Origin: Cyclina sinensis
Taxonomy: Eukaryota > Mollusca > Bivalvia > Venerida > Veneridae
DNA: 64,000 nucleotides
Direction: 5' to 3'
Assembly: GCA_012932295.1 (NCBI GenBank)
Contig: JAAONU010000014.1
Coordinates: 19,894,251 to 19,958,250 of the forward strand
Shown here in pieces: positions 37,560 to 48,352 of the stretch; the stretch's first letter is position 1; every line of letters begins with the position of its first letter. The notes under the pieces were generated by a model. That model was given only the letters and a program-made list of their open reading frames with translations, was not told the origin of the DNA and did no database searches. Made by a program: the position numbers and the translations under genes.

Positions 37560-37735
37560 CTAAACTTATTTATTTCAAAACTAAATGGTCTGATATGTTG
37601 TGGCAGTGCATTCAAATTAAGATTTATTTATTAAAAAAACCGGATGGTCTCATGATAAATTAGCTGTACGTTCACAATTAGATTGATTTATTTCAAAACC
37701 GGATGGTCTTCTTGCCTTGTGGTGGTACATTCACA
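37560..37735 (+). repeat. ~60-bp tandem repeat, three copies
   Basis: Three units with TTTATTTC..AA..(C)GGATGGTCT....GT.CATTCA..TTA begin near 37563, 37621 and 37680. They abut the long inverted-repeat element that starts at 37780. Confidence 0.7.
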
Positions 37736-37779
37736 TAACACAAATATGGCAAAACGCAGACACATGTGATCCATATATT

Positions 37780-38848
37780 CACGGTGCCGATACCACGTGA
37801 CTTCGATGGATATGTGTGGGTGTACAAAATGTAAACAAAACGTCGATTGAGGTAATATTTTTTACGATATTTTTTTAAATACATCATAATTTTTCATCGG
37901 ATAGAGTTGAGGGCCCGCTCCCTTTGGTAACACAAACTGTCCCCAAATGTTTCTCGCAAATATTTTGTAGTTTTTTAATAAAGTGAAACGGCGCGTTTTA
38001 AATTGCTGAAATTGCGATGATATGTGTGGAAGCATATCTTAAAAACGATGCTAAATCCACCTTTATAGTTTGTTTAAGAAACTTATTATATGACCGGAGC
38101 GAACAATATTTGATACAGAATAAACATTGTGTGTGGAATGCATTTAATTCAACAAGTAAACAAAATAATGCCAAATAATTCAAAAGAGATATGTGTGGAA
38201 TAGGTTTTTAAAATGATATGTGTGGAAGCAATATTTCAACGTAACCACTATCAACATGGTTTTCGCCAAGAAAAACATTTTTGCACAACATCAAGTCTGC
38301 GCAGAAGATTCTGAAGACGTGAACATATCGGATTCATGAAATTTTACACATACAGACTATTTAAATAACTAAAGAATCGTTAGTGCATTTAAAAGACCAT
38401 CTGTGAGTGGAGTTCGTACTCATGCCGCCTCGATCATAGGTCGTATTTTAAGGGATCGCGTGTTAAGAAAATGTTGATCAGTATCAAACATGATTATTTT
38501 CATACCGATGAAGCATTTCATCAGCTCTTCAGGTTAATACCTTAGTTTTTATTTCAGTTATTTCTGTTCAGTGAAACGACATGATAATAAGGAAAGATTA
38601 ATTGTCAATAACAACTTGTACACGATTTTTGCCATACTTTAATAATGTCAGTAACAACTTGTACACGATTTTTGCTATACTTTTAATAATATCAAATATA
38701 GTCTGAGCACCGACTGATAGGATCGTTTAACAGCATAATAACATAAAAATTGTTGCACGGAAAAACTGTATAATTCTGTCAGTGCGTGCGTTGTAGGTGT
38801 GTCGTTTTCATTAGGTCTCTCCTACAATCCCAAAATATTGTTTTTCTA
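37780..38848 (+). repeat. Left long inverted-repeat arm
   Basis: It matches the complement of 44616-45646. Within it the motif ATGTGTGG(A/G) recurs at about 37811, 38022, 38191 and 38216, with a TGTGTGGAA variant at 38130. It also holds a 43-bp tandem duplication (38604 and 38647, AACAACTTGTACACGATTTT) that the right arm has only once. The short ORFs in it are mirrored in the other arm and are not genes. Confidence 0.9.
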
Positions 38849-39058
38849 CTTTCCGTCCGTCTTTATGTCTGTCTGTATGTCAAAAAGTTTGTCTGCCCTT
38901 ATTCTTTATAACCGATGGTTGGATTTCAATGGGTCTTGCTATGTTTATTTGGTACTAAGCCAAGTTGAGAAAATCTTCGGCTTTTTCCGATTCAAAGATT
39001 TCCGGCGAAGTTATGGGACTTTGTATTTCCGAAAGTGAACACATATTGGCATATCTCT
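38849..39058. other. Loop of the long-TIR element, left of the LINE
   Basis: About 210 bp that is not part of the inverted repeat and not LINE. It contains GTCCGTC..GTCTGTCTGTATGTC microsatellite-like sequence. No gene is seen. Confidence 0.5.
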
Positions 39059-39293
39059 AAAACATAACATAACATAACATAACATAATCTTTATTTGGCA
39101 TTAAATGTAGTACATTTATAGCCACAACATATCAATATACAAACATAGGTCAAAGGTCAACATACATGTTCACTGCTGTTGTAAACGATTTGTATTTTTT
39201 CAGAGAAAGTAGAAAGCTGACAATCTATACAATGATAATGTTTTTACAAAAATCTGAACCTCTAGTATGCCGGCCTTATATATGCCAGATCAT

Positions 39294-42200
39294 TTAAGTA
39301 GTCATTTCTCTAGCTTGGAAAGCAAAATACAAAAACTTCGATAAATTGTTAAGTTCGTTATAATTTCTACTGGACAGAAGGTTTTCAAATTTAACCAAAG
39401 TAGGCCATCTACAGTAATAAGGTTTAAGGTATTTTCTTCGTAAATCATAATATTTTGGACATACTAATAAGAAATGATATTTGTTTTCAATCGTATTCAT
39501 TCTGCATTTTGTACAGTATCTTTGATCCCTTGGAATTCCGGTATGCCTGCCTTTTTCGATTTCGAGATTATGTGAGGAAAGTCTAAATCTTGTCATTGCA
39601 ATTCTGAATTTGTTCGTTTTAACGTTGTTTAAATATTGTTCAAGAATGAAATCATGTTTGTAAATGTTATATGAAGCTAATCTACTAGAATTATTAATAC
39701 AAGAATACCAGTGCTGTTTATAATTATCTAAGATTCTAGTTTTAACAATGCAGTAGGTTGTTTTATCCACATATTGATTTAACCATATGTTCGCCATCCC
39801 TATTTCTTCTAAAATAGATTTAACATGATAAGCCCAATTTTTGTTTCTGTATGTATTATTATTGTCAGCATCGATCCTAAGGGTATTATACATTTTTTTC
39901 AGTAAACTGTTTTCATCAGATCTTATGATTTTTAGCCAATACTTTATAAGAGTAAGTTTTCGTTGGATTTTCATAGGATGTCTGCCAAGCTCTCCATATA
40001 GTCCCTCTAAATTTGTTGATTTTTTTACACATAATACTTTGCGTAAAAATTTACAATGGATTTTTTCTATGCACTTTGCTTCTGAGTATCCGTGAACTTC
40101 TGCGCCATAATTTAATACAGAACCTACGAGGCTATCGAATAGTTTACACTTGTCTATAATCTGTAATTCTAACTGGTTAAAAACTATAAAAAGGTTATGA
40201 AGTGCATATAGTGAGTGTTGAGCAATATGGCTGTGTGTTCTGTGCCAGTGGCCATTTTTGAATAATACAACTCCTAAGTATTTGAATTCTGTAACTACAT
40301 CTAATGTTTCATTACTTAGTTTGAAATTAAAATTCGAATGTCTACCATGTTCGAAGATCATTATTTTTGTCTTTTTTGTATTAATTGTCATACCCCATTC
40401 AGTACAATATTGATATAAATCATTCAGCATTGATTGTAACGCTTCCGGTGTATACGCAAAGATAACTGCATCGTCTGCAAAAAGTAAAATGAATAATTTA
40501 ACATCGTCTATAGTAAATAAACCATCTATGTTATCGTTTATATTATTTATAAGATCATTTACGAAGTATAAGAAAAGTAAAGTAGAGCTCGGGTCTCCCT
40601 GCTTTGCACCTATGTTCGATTCGAAAAACGGCGTTAAAGAGTTTTTATATCTTACTGCTGCTTTAACTGAGGAGTACATACTTTGGATAGCTTTAACGAA
40701 TCTAGAGCTGACATTTTCTCGAAGAAGTTTTATAAATATGTATGAACGTTCTAATTTGTCGAAACATTTTTCGAAATCTAAAAAAGCTGTGTAAAGCTTT
40801 CTTCCTTCTGCTAAGGTTTTTGTTATAACTGAGTGAAGTAAAAACAAACAATCGACTGTAGATTTCCCCTTTTGAAACCCGTACTGGTTATCAATAATTT
40901 TCTTATGTTTATTTGACCACTCTGTTAACCTATTTAAGAGTACTTGCGAATAAATTTTTGCTATTATATATATAAGGGTGATACCCCTATAATTTTTGGG
41001 GTCATCCCTGTCGCCATTTTTAAAAATTGGTACAATTATGCCTTCCCCCCAAGATTTTGGATATACTCCAGATGTGTAGATTTTATTAAATAATAAATGA
41101 AGGATTGGCGACAACTCATCAAATGCGCACTTATAAATTTCTGCCATGATTGTGTCAATACCGCTGCTCTTGTTATTTTTTTGTGAAAAAACAGCCTTTT
41201 TTATTTCGCTTATTTCTATTTCTTTATCAAGATCTTCATCATGCAAATCAGAGTCTATTTCTGGGTTTTGATTTTCCGATTCTGTACTATATAAAGTTTT
41301 AAAGTGCTCTAAAAGATCATTTATATTTAAGTTTTCTGCAGGGCTCTGTTTTTTCAAATATTGTTTCTTAACCTTATTCCAGAATTCCTTTGGCTGTGAT
41401 TTGCTTAATTTATTTAAAGTTTGTTTTTCTTCTTCTTTGTATTTTTGTTTGTGTATGCGTTTCACTTTTGTATAGTTTGATCGTTCTGCAAGGTATTGTC
41501 TCTTCAGATTGTCTTTTAGTCTATCTTTAAGGAATTTATTTCTGGCCTGTTTGAATTTTTTTCTTGCTGCAAAGCATACGTCGTTAAACCATGGTTGTTT
41601 TACTTTATAACTGCTTTTATTTGGATTTCCTTTTTTTGTTTTACTTTTAAAAATGTTAGAAATACATTCCTGTAAAATATGTGAAAAATCGTTAACAATT
41701 GTATCTACATGGTCGTTATTCTGTAGCTGTCCAGCAATACCATTTAGAACATTTCTTTTTGAATGAAGGGCTTCTAAAAATATATTTTCTTTCGATTCGT
41801 CCCATTTATATGTAAACAAATCTTCATTGGTTTTATTAGAATATTCATAGCCGTTTTTACCAGGTAATTTAAAAATTAACCCATTATGATCGGATTATTC
41901 ATTAGGATCGGCTATTTTAAAGTCCGATATACAATTGAAATCATTAAAATGTACAAGTAAATAATCAACTACGCTTGTTCCCCCATTTGATGAATAATAA
42001 GTGTATTCCCCTAGATTTGCGTCTCTATGGCAACGGCCATTACATATTACAAATGACGTCGAAGTACATAATTCGATCAGACGTCTACCTGGGCCGTCAA
42101 TAGTTTTATCTTTAGATACTCTTTGAGGAATGTCTTCACATAGAATTTCGTGATCATTATCTATATAATTGTCGGCCAATAAAATTTCTGAAAAATTAGA

Positions 42201-42695
42201 GGTTCTACTATTTAGGTCACCAAAAATGAAACATTTTCCTAACGATTTAAACCTTTCTAGGCTAGTTTCAATTGCTTCGAAAAAGTCAAAATCATCCGTA
42301 TTAATTACCGTAGAACTTCTTGGTGTTACATACGTACAACACAGATATACATTTTCCTGAAAAGTAAATAAAGTATTATTTAGTTCAACCCAGATTATTC
42401 CGTATTGGTTAGTCTCAATAATTTTAACATGCTTATCTAAATTGTCTTTGTAAAATAGACTAATTCCACCACTAAATCGTCCTTTTTTTGTATTTTGAGA
42501 CTTGTTACCAAACAGATGGAAACTTTTATATCCTTTTACATCTAGATTTAAATGAGTGTTTTCTGAAATCCATGTTTCCTGTAAAAAAATAATGTCGTAA
42601 GCTCTTAAAACATTTGTAAAGTCTTCATCTGTAATTTTACGTGCTAAACCATTGATGTTCCACGATAATAACCCAATGTCATTCTCTTGATGTTC
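39294..42695 (-). pseudogene. LINE ORF2: endonuclease plus reverse transcriptase, one nonsense codon
   Basis: The frame is open from 42695 (immediately after the ORF1 TAG) to 41898, encoding the endonuclease with SWNING, LQETW, FGDLNSR and a final SDHNG. It has one TAA at 41895-41897 just before SDHN, then stays open for over 840 codons to the TAA at 39294. Reverse transcriptase landmarks are GFQKGKSTVDCL, FLDFEKCFDKL, GAKQGDPSS and LLFADDAVIFA, so both catalytic Asp of the FADD box are present. The C-terminus carries a zinc-binding-type CTKC...H..LLVCP. There is no ATG in frame anywhere in the endonuclease part, which is odd (see findings). The TAA looks like a single-base change in an otherwise intact frame. 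Confidence 0.92.
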
Positions 42696-43864
42696 CTAGC
42701 TTTGGTGCCCATAGCGCCAGTTTTGCACTTTCCCATTTATGAATCTTTGAAACGGTTTATTGTCAACCAGTAATTTATTTCCTATTATTTTGGTTTTATG
42801 GCCCTTTTTTTCCTCTTCGTCTGCGTTCTCTTGTAGAATCTTCCTCGCGTCTCTGTATTGTTGCGGTTGCTGTACTCCAACACCCTGTTTTGAGGTTTTT
42901 AGTTTCTTTTTGATCTCTTCGTCATGTGACGTAACACGTACTTTCTCTCTGTCTGCGTAGTTATGGAACTTGACAACGATTGCCGTGGTTTTTTTGCTGC
43001 CATTCCACCTAGTCTATGCGCTCTGTCAAATTTCATGTCTGCTGTATCAATATCAAGAATTTCTTTGATTAGTTCTTTTACCTTTGCTTCACAGTCATCC
43101 TGCTGCACTTCCTCTCCCGCTTTTGGTACACTGGGTTCTGTTATGCCGTAGAATATTAAATTTTCGCGCATTGAGCGAAACTCTAATTCTAACATTTTAT
43201 CTTGCGCATCATCCTCTCTTCTGTGACAGTCTCTAATGTTACTTTCTAATGATTCACACCATGAATGAAGGTTTTCTAATTTTTTCTTTGACATCTTAAC
43301 ATCAGTTTTATTACCTTCGAATTCGTTGTTAATAAACGTTACACCTTTTTCTAGATTGATCACTTTATTCTCTAAATCTGTCACTTTATTTTGCATGTCA
43401 TGTATGGTTATTTGTATTTGGTTTACGGATTTTTCTATTTGATCAATTTTTGGAAGGGCCTCTTTGATCGATTTTACATCTTCGATCAATGATATTGCCC
43501 AACTTGGAGGTGGTGTGTTCGAGTTCATATGTGGTTGAGGCAGCTGTTGGGGTTGGCTACCCTGCATATTCCCATGCATACCCCCGTGCATACCTGGTAA
43601 CATCATGTATTGTCCTTGGTAATGCATTCCTGGTGACGTATTATTAACATTTATAGCCTGCGGTAGTTGAGCCATAACACCGTCACTAATCGGGCAATTA
43701 TCAGTATTCAGTAGTGAAAGGAACGAACCGTCCAATGTATTGTTATCTTCCACGCACAGATTTGTTGAGCACTTTTTACCTGACCTTTTTGTTTCTTTTG
43801 TTTTCCTCAAAGATTCTGGCGTTGTACTGTCACTACTTTGTCGTTTCTTATTTTTTTTACCCAT
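42696..43864 (-). pseudogene. LINE ORF1: RNA-binding coiled-coil protein, one frameshift
   Basis: It starts at the ATG at 43864 (MGKKNKKRQ). A Met/Gly/Gln-rich stretch (GMHGGMHGNMQGSQPQQLPQ) follows. Then comes a long coiled coil with heptads (QIEKSVNQI...DMQNKVTDLENKVINLE), then the start of an L1-type RNA-recognition fold (SMRENLIFYGI, ...FDRAHRLGG). At about 42985 one base is missing. The zero frame runs out at 42899, while the +1 frame continues with IVVKFHNYADREKVRV, then GVGVQQPQQYRDARKIL, down to the TAG at 42696-42698. The order coiled coil, RRM, C-terminal domain is that of L1-type ORF1 proteins. Confidence 0.88.
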
Positions 43865-43950
43865 CACATACCTATAAAGATTCCCTGTTACTTCAGCTTC
43901 CAGCACATATAAAATTTATTTCCGAACTCTTTTTTTAAATGTAATAAATC

Positions 43951-44615
43951 CACATATATATTCCTTCTATCTGAACGTGTCACTACTACTTTTCTTGACC
44001 TTGACCTAAAACAGCTAGTCTAATTAAAAAAAAACTTCACAGGAATGACTTAAGCAAGTACAGATACAAATTTAGTTGATTTGCTCCAGTCGGCAGAATT
44101 TTAAAAGGTTTATTCACCTTGATTGGTCAAAATTTGAACAAATACGGGCATATCTCAATTACCACTTGTCGGATTGTGACAAAACTTTACATGCATGCTT
44201 GTTAGTAAGTGTAGTTACAAGTATGGTTGGTTTGTTCCGGACCGCCGATTTTAAGTGGAAGGAGGTGCCTCCATTTGTTCAGAATTGATTTCATATTGGT
44301 ATATATTCTCTAATCACGTTTCTGATTTTGAAAATTCATAACCATAACACATCTTTAAAACTTAAAACTTCACTAGCTAACAATTACTTATCTTAAATTT
44401 TGTCAAAATCAGACAAAGGGTTAAGGAGATCTGCCCATATCGGTTCCAATTGTGACAAATAAAGGCCCATAACTCCACTAAAACAGCCAAACGGAATCAC
44501 ATCAACGTAACTTATGAATACTTTTGCTAAAAATCATTTCGGTTAAGATTTTTCTGATTTTGATTGTGATCCGGTTGGCTGTTTTAGTGGAATTATGGAC
44601 CTTTATTTTTTTTTA
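43951..44615. other. Loop of the long-TIR element, right of the LINE
   Basis: About 660 bp with no gene. It contains partly repeated phrases (for example AAGTACAGATACAAATTTAGTTGATTTGCTCC versus TAGTTACAAGTATGGTTGGTTTGTTCC about 150 bp later), suggesting diverged internal repeats. The LINE 5' leader may extend into its first bases. Confidence 0.5.
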
Positions 44616-45646
44616 TAGAAAAACAAGATCTTGGGATTGTAGGGGAGAAATAATGAAAACGACACACCTACAACGCACGCACTAACAGAATTATACAGTT
44701 TTTCCGTGCAACAATTTTTATGTTATTATGCTGTTAAACGATTCTATCAGTCGGTGCTCAGACTATATTTGATATTATCAAAAGTATAGCAAAAATTGTG
44801 TACAAGTTGTTATTGACAATTAATCTTTCCTTATTATCATGTCGTTTCACTGAACAGAAATAACTGAAATAAAATCTAAGGTATTAACCTGAAGAGCGGA
44901 TGAAATGCTTCATCGGTATGAAAATGAAATGATCATGTTTGATACTGATCAACATTTTCTTAACACGCGATCCCTTAAAATACGACCTATGATCGAGGCG
45001 GCATGAGTACGAACTCCACTCACAGATGGTCTATTAAATGCACTAACGATTCTTCAGTTATTTAAATAGTCTGTATGTGTAAAATTTCATGAATCCGATA
45101 TGTTCACGTCTTCAGAATCTTCTGCGCAGACTTGATGTTGTGCAACAATGTTTTTCTTGGCGAAAACCATGTTGATAGTGGTTACGTTGAAATATTGCTT
45201 CCACACATATCATTTTAAAAACCTATTCCACACATATCTCTTTTGAATTATTTGGCATTATTTTGTTCACTTGTTGAATTAAATGCATTCCACACACAAT
45301 GTTTATTCTGTATCAAATATTGTTCGCTCCGGTCATATAATAAGTTTCTTAAACAAACTATAAAGGTGGATTTAGCATCGTTTTTAAGATATGCTTCCAC
45401 ACATATCATCGCAATTTTAGCAATTAAAAACGCGCCGTTTCACTTTATTAAAAAACTACAAAATATTTGCGAGAAACATTTGGGGACAGTTTGTGTTACC
45501 AAAGGGAGCGGGCCCTCAACTCTATCCGATGAAAAATTATGATGTATTTAAAAAAATATCGTAAAAAATGTTACCTCAATCGACGTTTTGTTTACATTTT
45601 GTACACCCACACATATCCATCGAAGTCACGTGGTATCGGCACCGTG
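44616..45646 (-). repeat. Right long inverted-repeat arm
   Basis: Reverse-complement partner of 37780-38848. It ends CACGTGGTATCGGCACCGTG. It holds the same recurrent CCACACATAT motifs and lacks the 43-bp duplication of the left arm. Confidence 0.9.
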
Positions 45647-45651
45647 ATATT

Positions 45652-47389
45652 GTTATATCATATTTACATGAGCGTTATTTTACAAGCATCTTGATCCATC
45701 TATGTGGTTTCTGGCAGAACAAATCTTAATGGATTTGAGAACTTGATGCTTTTTCTTAATGCATATAAATTGTTGAAAATGTATGTAAACTATGCGATGT
45801 CTAATCCGACGGATATTTTCTGTAGTTCTAATGCGTTTCTTACGCAAAACAGGAACTGACATTTCATTTAAAAGGAATGTTCTAGAAGTCACATTTTCAC
45901 AGAACTGAGTTAAAGTATGGTACTATAGATTGTTTATTTTTTACTAGTACTTTGTTGAAGGTACTACCGATATTGCTAAAAATGATGTAAGGAGAGTAGG
46001 GACGGGATTTGTTTATAAATGAGAATGCAATTTATATTAAATTGTTACTTTTCTTTGTTCATATTTTCTTAAAATCAATGAAGATCAACTGACATTCTTA
46101 AGGCTTAAATTTGACCTTAGGCTAAGATTTAAGATTCCATATATGGCTTGCAAAATGAGTTTGAGCAGCACTATAACATATACATTATATCAGAATGTAC
46201 TTCAGTAACACAGTTAAAAATGGTATATATATGAGCGACTTGGATTTAATGCCACTAGCGAGACACAAACAACTTCAAAAACTAAATAATAGTTGTATTA
46301 TCTTTCCTTGCTTAAAGCTCGAAGATCTTCCGTTTCCGTTTTTTTTTTCCATTTTTTTGACTGATTATGTTAGCGTGTTTTAATTCCACTTATTTTAATT
46401 TGATGTGAAGGTCATCAAAATAGTCACTACGTAAAGATCAAATTTGAACAATGCTACAATTCCCAATTTAATGAAATGCTGATTTCACGAGGATACTTTT
46501 AGCATTTGTTCTAGCGGGAATGATGCCTATTTAGAACTTTATTGCAAGCGAGTTACAAAAATAAATCTGGTCACTTAAGCTGTTTTGCGAACCATACGTT
46601 TTATATAAGCACTAAGGACCTTGACGAGGAACTTGGTCGCATAATATTACTTGCCTAACTCGTATGATATCAATTTTAGTTTACGGACAATTGACCCATC
46701 AGAATACTGGACTTTCCCTGGCAGGTTGATACTAAGTAAAGTCATTTCTGAGCAAAAGGAATCTTGATTTTGATCAGACAAGACACCATCAAGCAAGAAT
46801 GAATCGTAATGTAAGACAAGAACGCCCTGATGTTTGTAATATCGAACATCTTACTGATCTTTATAGTCAAGGCGTTTAATATTAAGGGATTAAATACTGT
46901 GTGTACTACCAAACATTTAGATGTTAATGACATTATCTGGAAGCAAATTTCCCTCATATGCTCCCTGAAAAACTCATTATATAGATAAATTTTGCTTCTT
47001 TAGTCAATGATTTCTCAGTCTTATTTTTTAGTATTTTTACGTTAAACCGTTTTAGAATTACACCCTTGCATTTATACACGCTACCATGTACGATGCAGGT
47101 ACCACCTGTGCACATCGGGTGACATTCAAAAACATTCTTGTAAGGATTCATCATTGGGTAGTCTACTGATAAATACTTCAATATTTGTTCTTGGCTGGTT
47201 GGTCAGTCTGTAGACCAAAACATTCCGATTTAAAACTTGAAAACACATTAGCCGTGAAGGAAGCATATATGTTTCAAAATCGCCTCTGGTGATGCTAGTT
47301 CAAAAATGCAGGATTATCATATGAGTGAAATTGACTTCTGAAATGAGTTACGCGTTCAGATCTACTCTGTAAATACTTGCGATCGAACA
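45652..47389. other. AT-rich region, no gene confirmed
   Basis: I see no clear gene. On the minus strand, 47150-47060 reads VFECHPMCTGGTCIVHGSVYKC-like sequence, an EGF-like spacing of cysteines (C-x3-C-x4-C-x8-C), but without convincing splice sites. A T-rich run stands at 46342-46352. Confidence 0.4.
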
Positions 47390-47956
47390 CGTTATCATGT
47401 TGTTTTACTGGAACGCCGCAACTTTTTTGTTTCATGGTATATTTATCCATTTTAGATTAATCTGCTCTCTACCGCATGGAAAATCTGTTTAAAGTATTCT
47501 TTAATTATTTGTTCGTTCACCTTCAAATCATCAACGTTGTCTGTCACATGTTTATTATCTAAGATCGCTTTATTGGTATATGTCAAAGAGAGTGAGAATA
47601 CGAAGATTCGTTCACCTTCAAATCATCAACGTTGTCTGTCACATGTTTATAATCTGAGATCGATTTATTGGTATATGTCAAAGAGAGTGAGAATACGAAG
47701 ATTCGTTCACCTTCAAATCATCAACGTTGTCTGTCACATGTTTATAATCTGAGATCGATTTATTGGTATATGTCAAAGAGAGTGAGAATACGAAGATTCG
47801 TTCACCATTGCAAGAAGAAGCAGCTTGGCGTACGTTTCCAAGAGAATAAAAATCTGTCTGAAAATATGATGTTTTTTTTTAATGCATGGTGTACTTGTTT
47901 ATCTCTGTACATAGGTGTGTGCGTTATACAAGCATCTGAATTCGACATGCTGTTTT

Positions 47957-47960
<4 letters not shown>
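47390..47960 (+). repeat. Local duplication, first copy (with amplified 95-bp unit)
   Basis: The series ATGGAAAATCTGTTTAAAGTA..., then the 95-bp block, then AAGAAGAAGCAGCTTGGCGT.. and TGTACTTGTTTATCTCTGTA is matched in the same order by 49860-50250 (ATGGAAAATCTGTTGAAAGT..., AAGAAAAAGCTATG..., ATACTTGTTTATCTGTGCAT). In this copy the 95-bp block is present three times; in the other it is present once. Confidence 0.75.
47512..47806 (+). repeat. 95-bp tandem repeat, three copies plus start of a fourth
   Basis: Units begin at 47512, 47607 and 47702, with the next start at 47797 (TTCGTTCACC). The second and third are identical by eye; the first differs at a few bases (TTATTATCTAAGATCGC versus TTATAATCTGAGATCGA). 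Because 95 is not a multiple of three, any ORF through it changes frame per unit and is not coding. Confidence 0.93.

Positions 47961-47990
<30 letters not shown>
47958..47990. repeat. (CA)n microsatellite
   Basis: About 16 uninterrupted CA dinucleotides. Confidence 0.97.
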
Positions 47991-47992
<2 letters not shown>

Positions 47993-48352
47993 TTATAACA
48001 CCGTGTTTTTGTTGTTGTTTTTTTGGTTCATGCATAGAAAGTGTTGACAAATGCGACTGCTATTTTTATAACTATAATGTATTTCACATATGCTAAAGGG
48101 AAGGCATTCCTTTCAAGAATGTACTTTTGAACATTTTATAGTCTTTACATTTTAACAAACAGGACTGAGGGTGATCTACCTTGCTTAATGTACTATGCTT
48201 TTGGCTGAGCTACATGTGTTTAGTACTAAACATTTTTCCATTAAAAAAATAGGTAAGCTCGCTGATTTCTGTGTTAATTTATTTTAGTTTCCTCGACACA
48301 AATTTGTCTAAAATACCATACTAATTATCGAGTATTCCCTCTGTCTGTACTC

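Larger units (their letters stand above)
39059..43950 (-). mobile_element. Nearly full-length two-ORF LINE (L1/Tx1-like) nested in the long-TIR element
   Basis: From 5' to 3' on the minus strand: a short 5' leader, ORF1 (43864-42696), ORF2 with an AP-type endonuclease (42695-41895) and reverse transcriptase (to 39294), a ~210-bp 3' UTR, and a (TTATG)n tail seen on the plus strand as AACATAACATAACATAACAT (39059-39087). A pentanucleotide tail instead of poly(A) is common in invertebrate LINEs. The 5' limit is approximate; I could not identify a target duplication. Two coding lesions are visible (see ORF1 and ORF2), so the copy is dead but young. Confidence 0.9.
37780..45646. mobile_element. 7.9-kb long-TIR DNA element, CACGGTG termini, 5-bp target duplication
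   Basis: The left arm 37780-38848 and right arm 44616-45646 are inverted repeats of each other over ~1.03-1.07 kb at high identity. The outermost bases are CACGGTGCCGATACCACGTG at the left and its exact complement at the right. ATATT stands directly outside both ends (37775-37779, 45647-45651), a perfect 5-bp target duplication. Among DNA transposons known to me, CAC-starting termini with 5-bp duplications point to Transib and its RAG-like relatives. There is no transposase in the element: the loop contains a nested LINE and some repeat sequence. It is therefore a non-autonomous foldback element, ~2.9 kb before the LINE inserted. Confidence 0.85.

Noticed and set aside
38799..39038. 79-codon frame at the inner end of the left TIR arm
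   Set aside because: It crosses the boundary between arm and loop, has no motif, and is not mirrored as an ORF in the other arm.
45243..45542. 99-codon plus-strand frame in the right TIR arm (and its 61-codon mirror at 37998-38183)
   Set aside because: The same peptide appears in both arms because they are inverted copies, but the left one is interrupted. It has no start context, domain or splice sites, so it is not supported as a gene.
46954..47181. EGF-like cysteine spacing on the minus strand
   Set aside because: Only four cysteines, with no convincing acceptor or donor and no neighbouring EGF exons. Kept only as a remark.
47668..48096. 142-codon frame across the 95-bp repeats and CA microsatellite
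   Set aside because: The repeat period is not a multiple of three and the frame runs through a microsatellite. It has no protein features.
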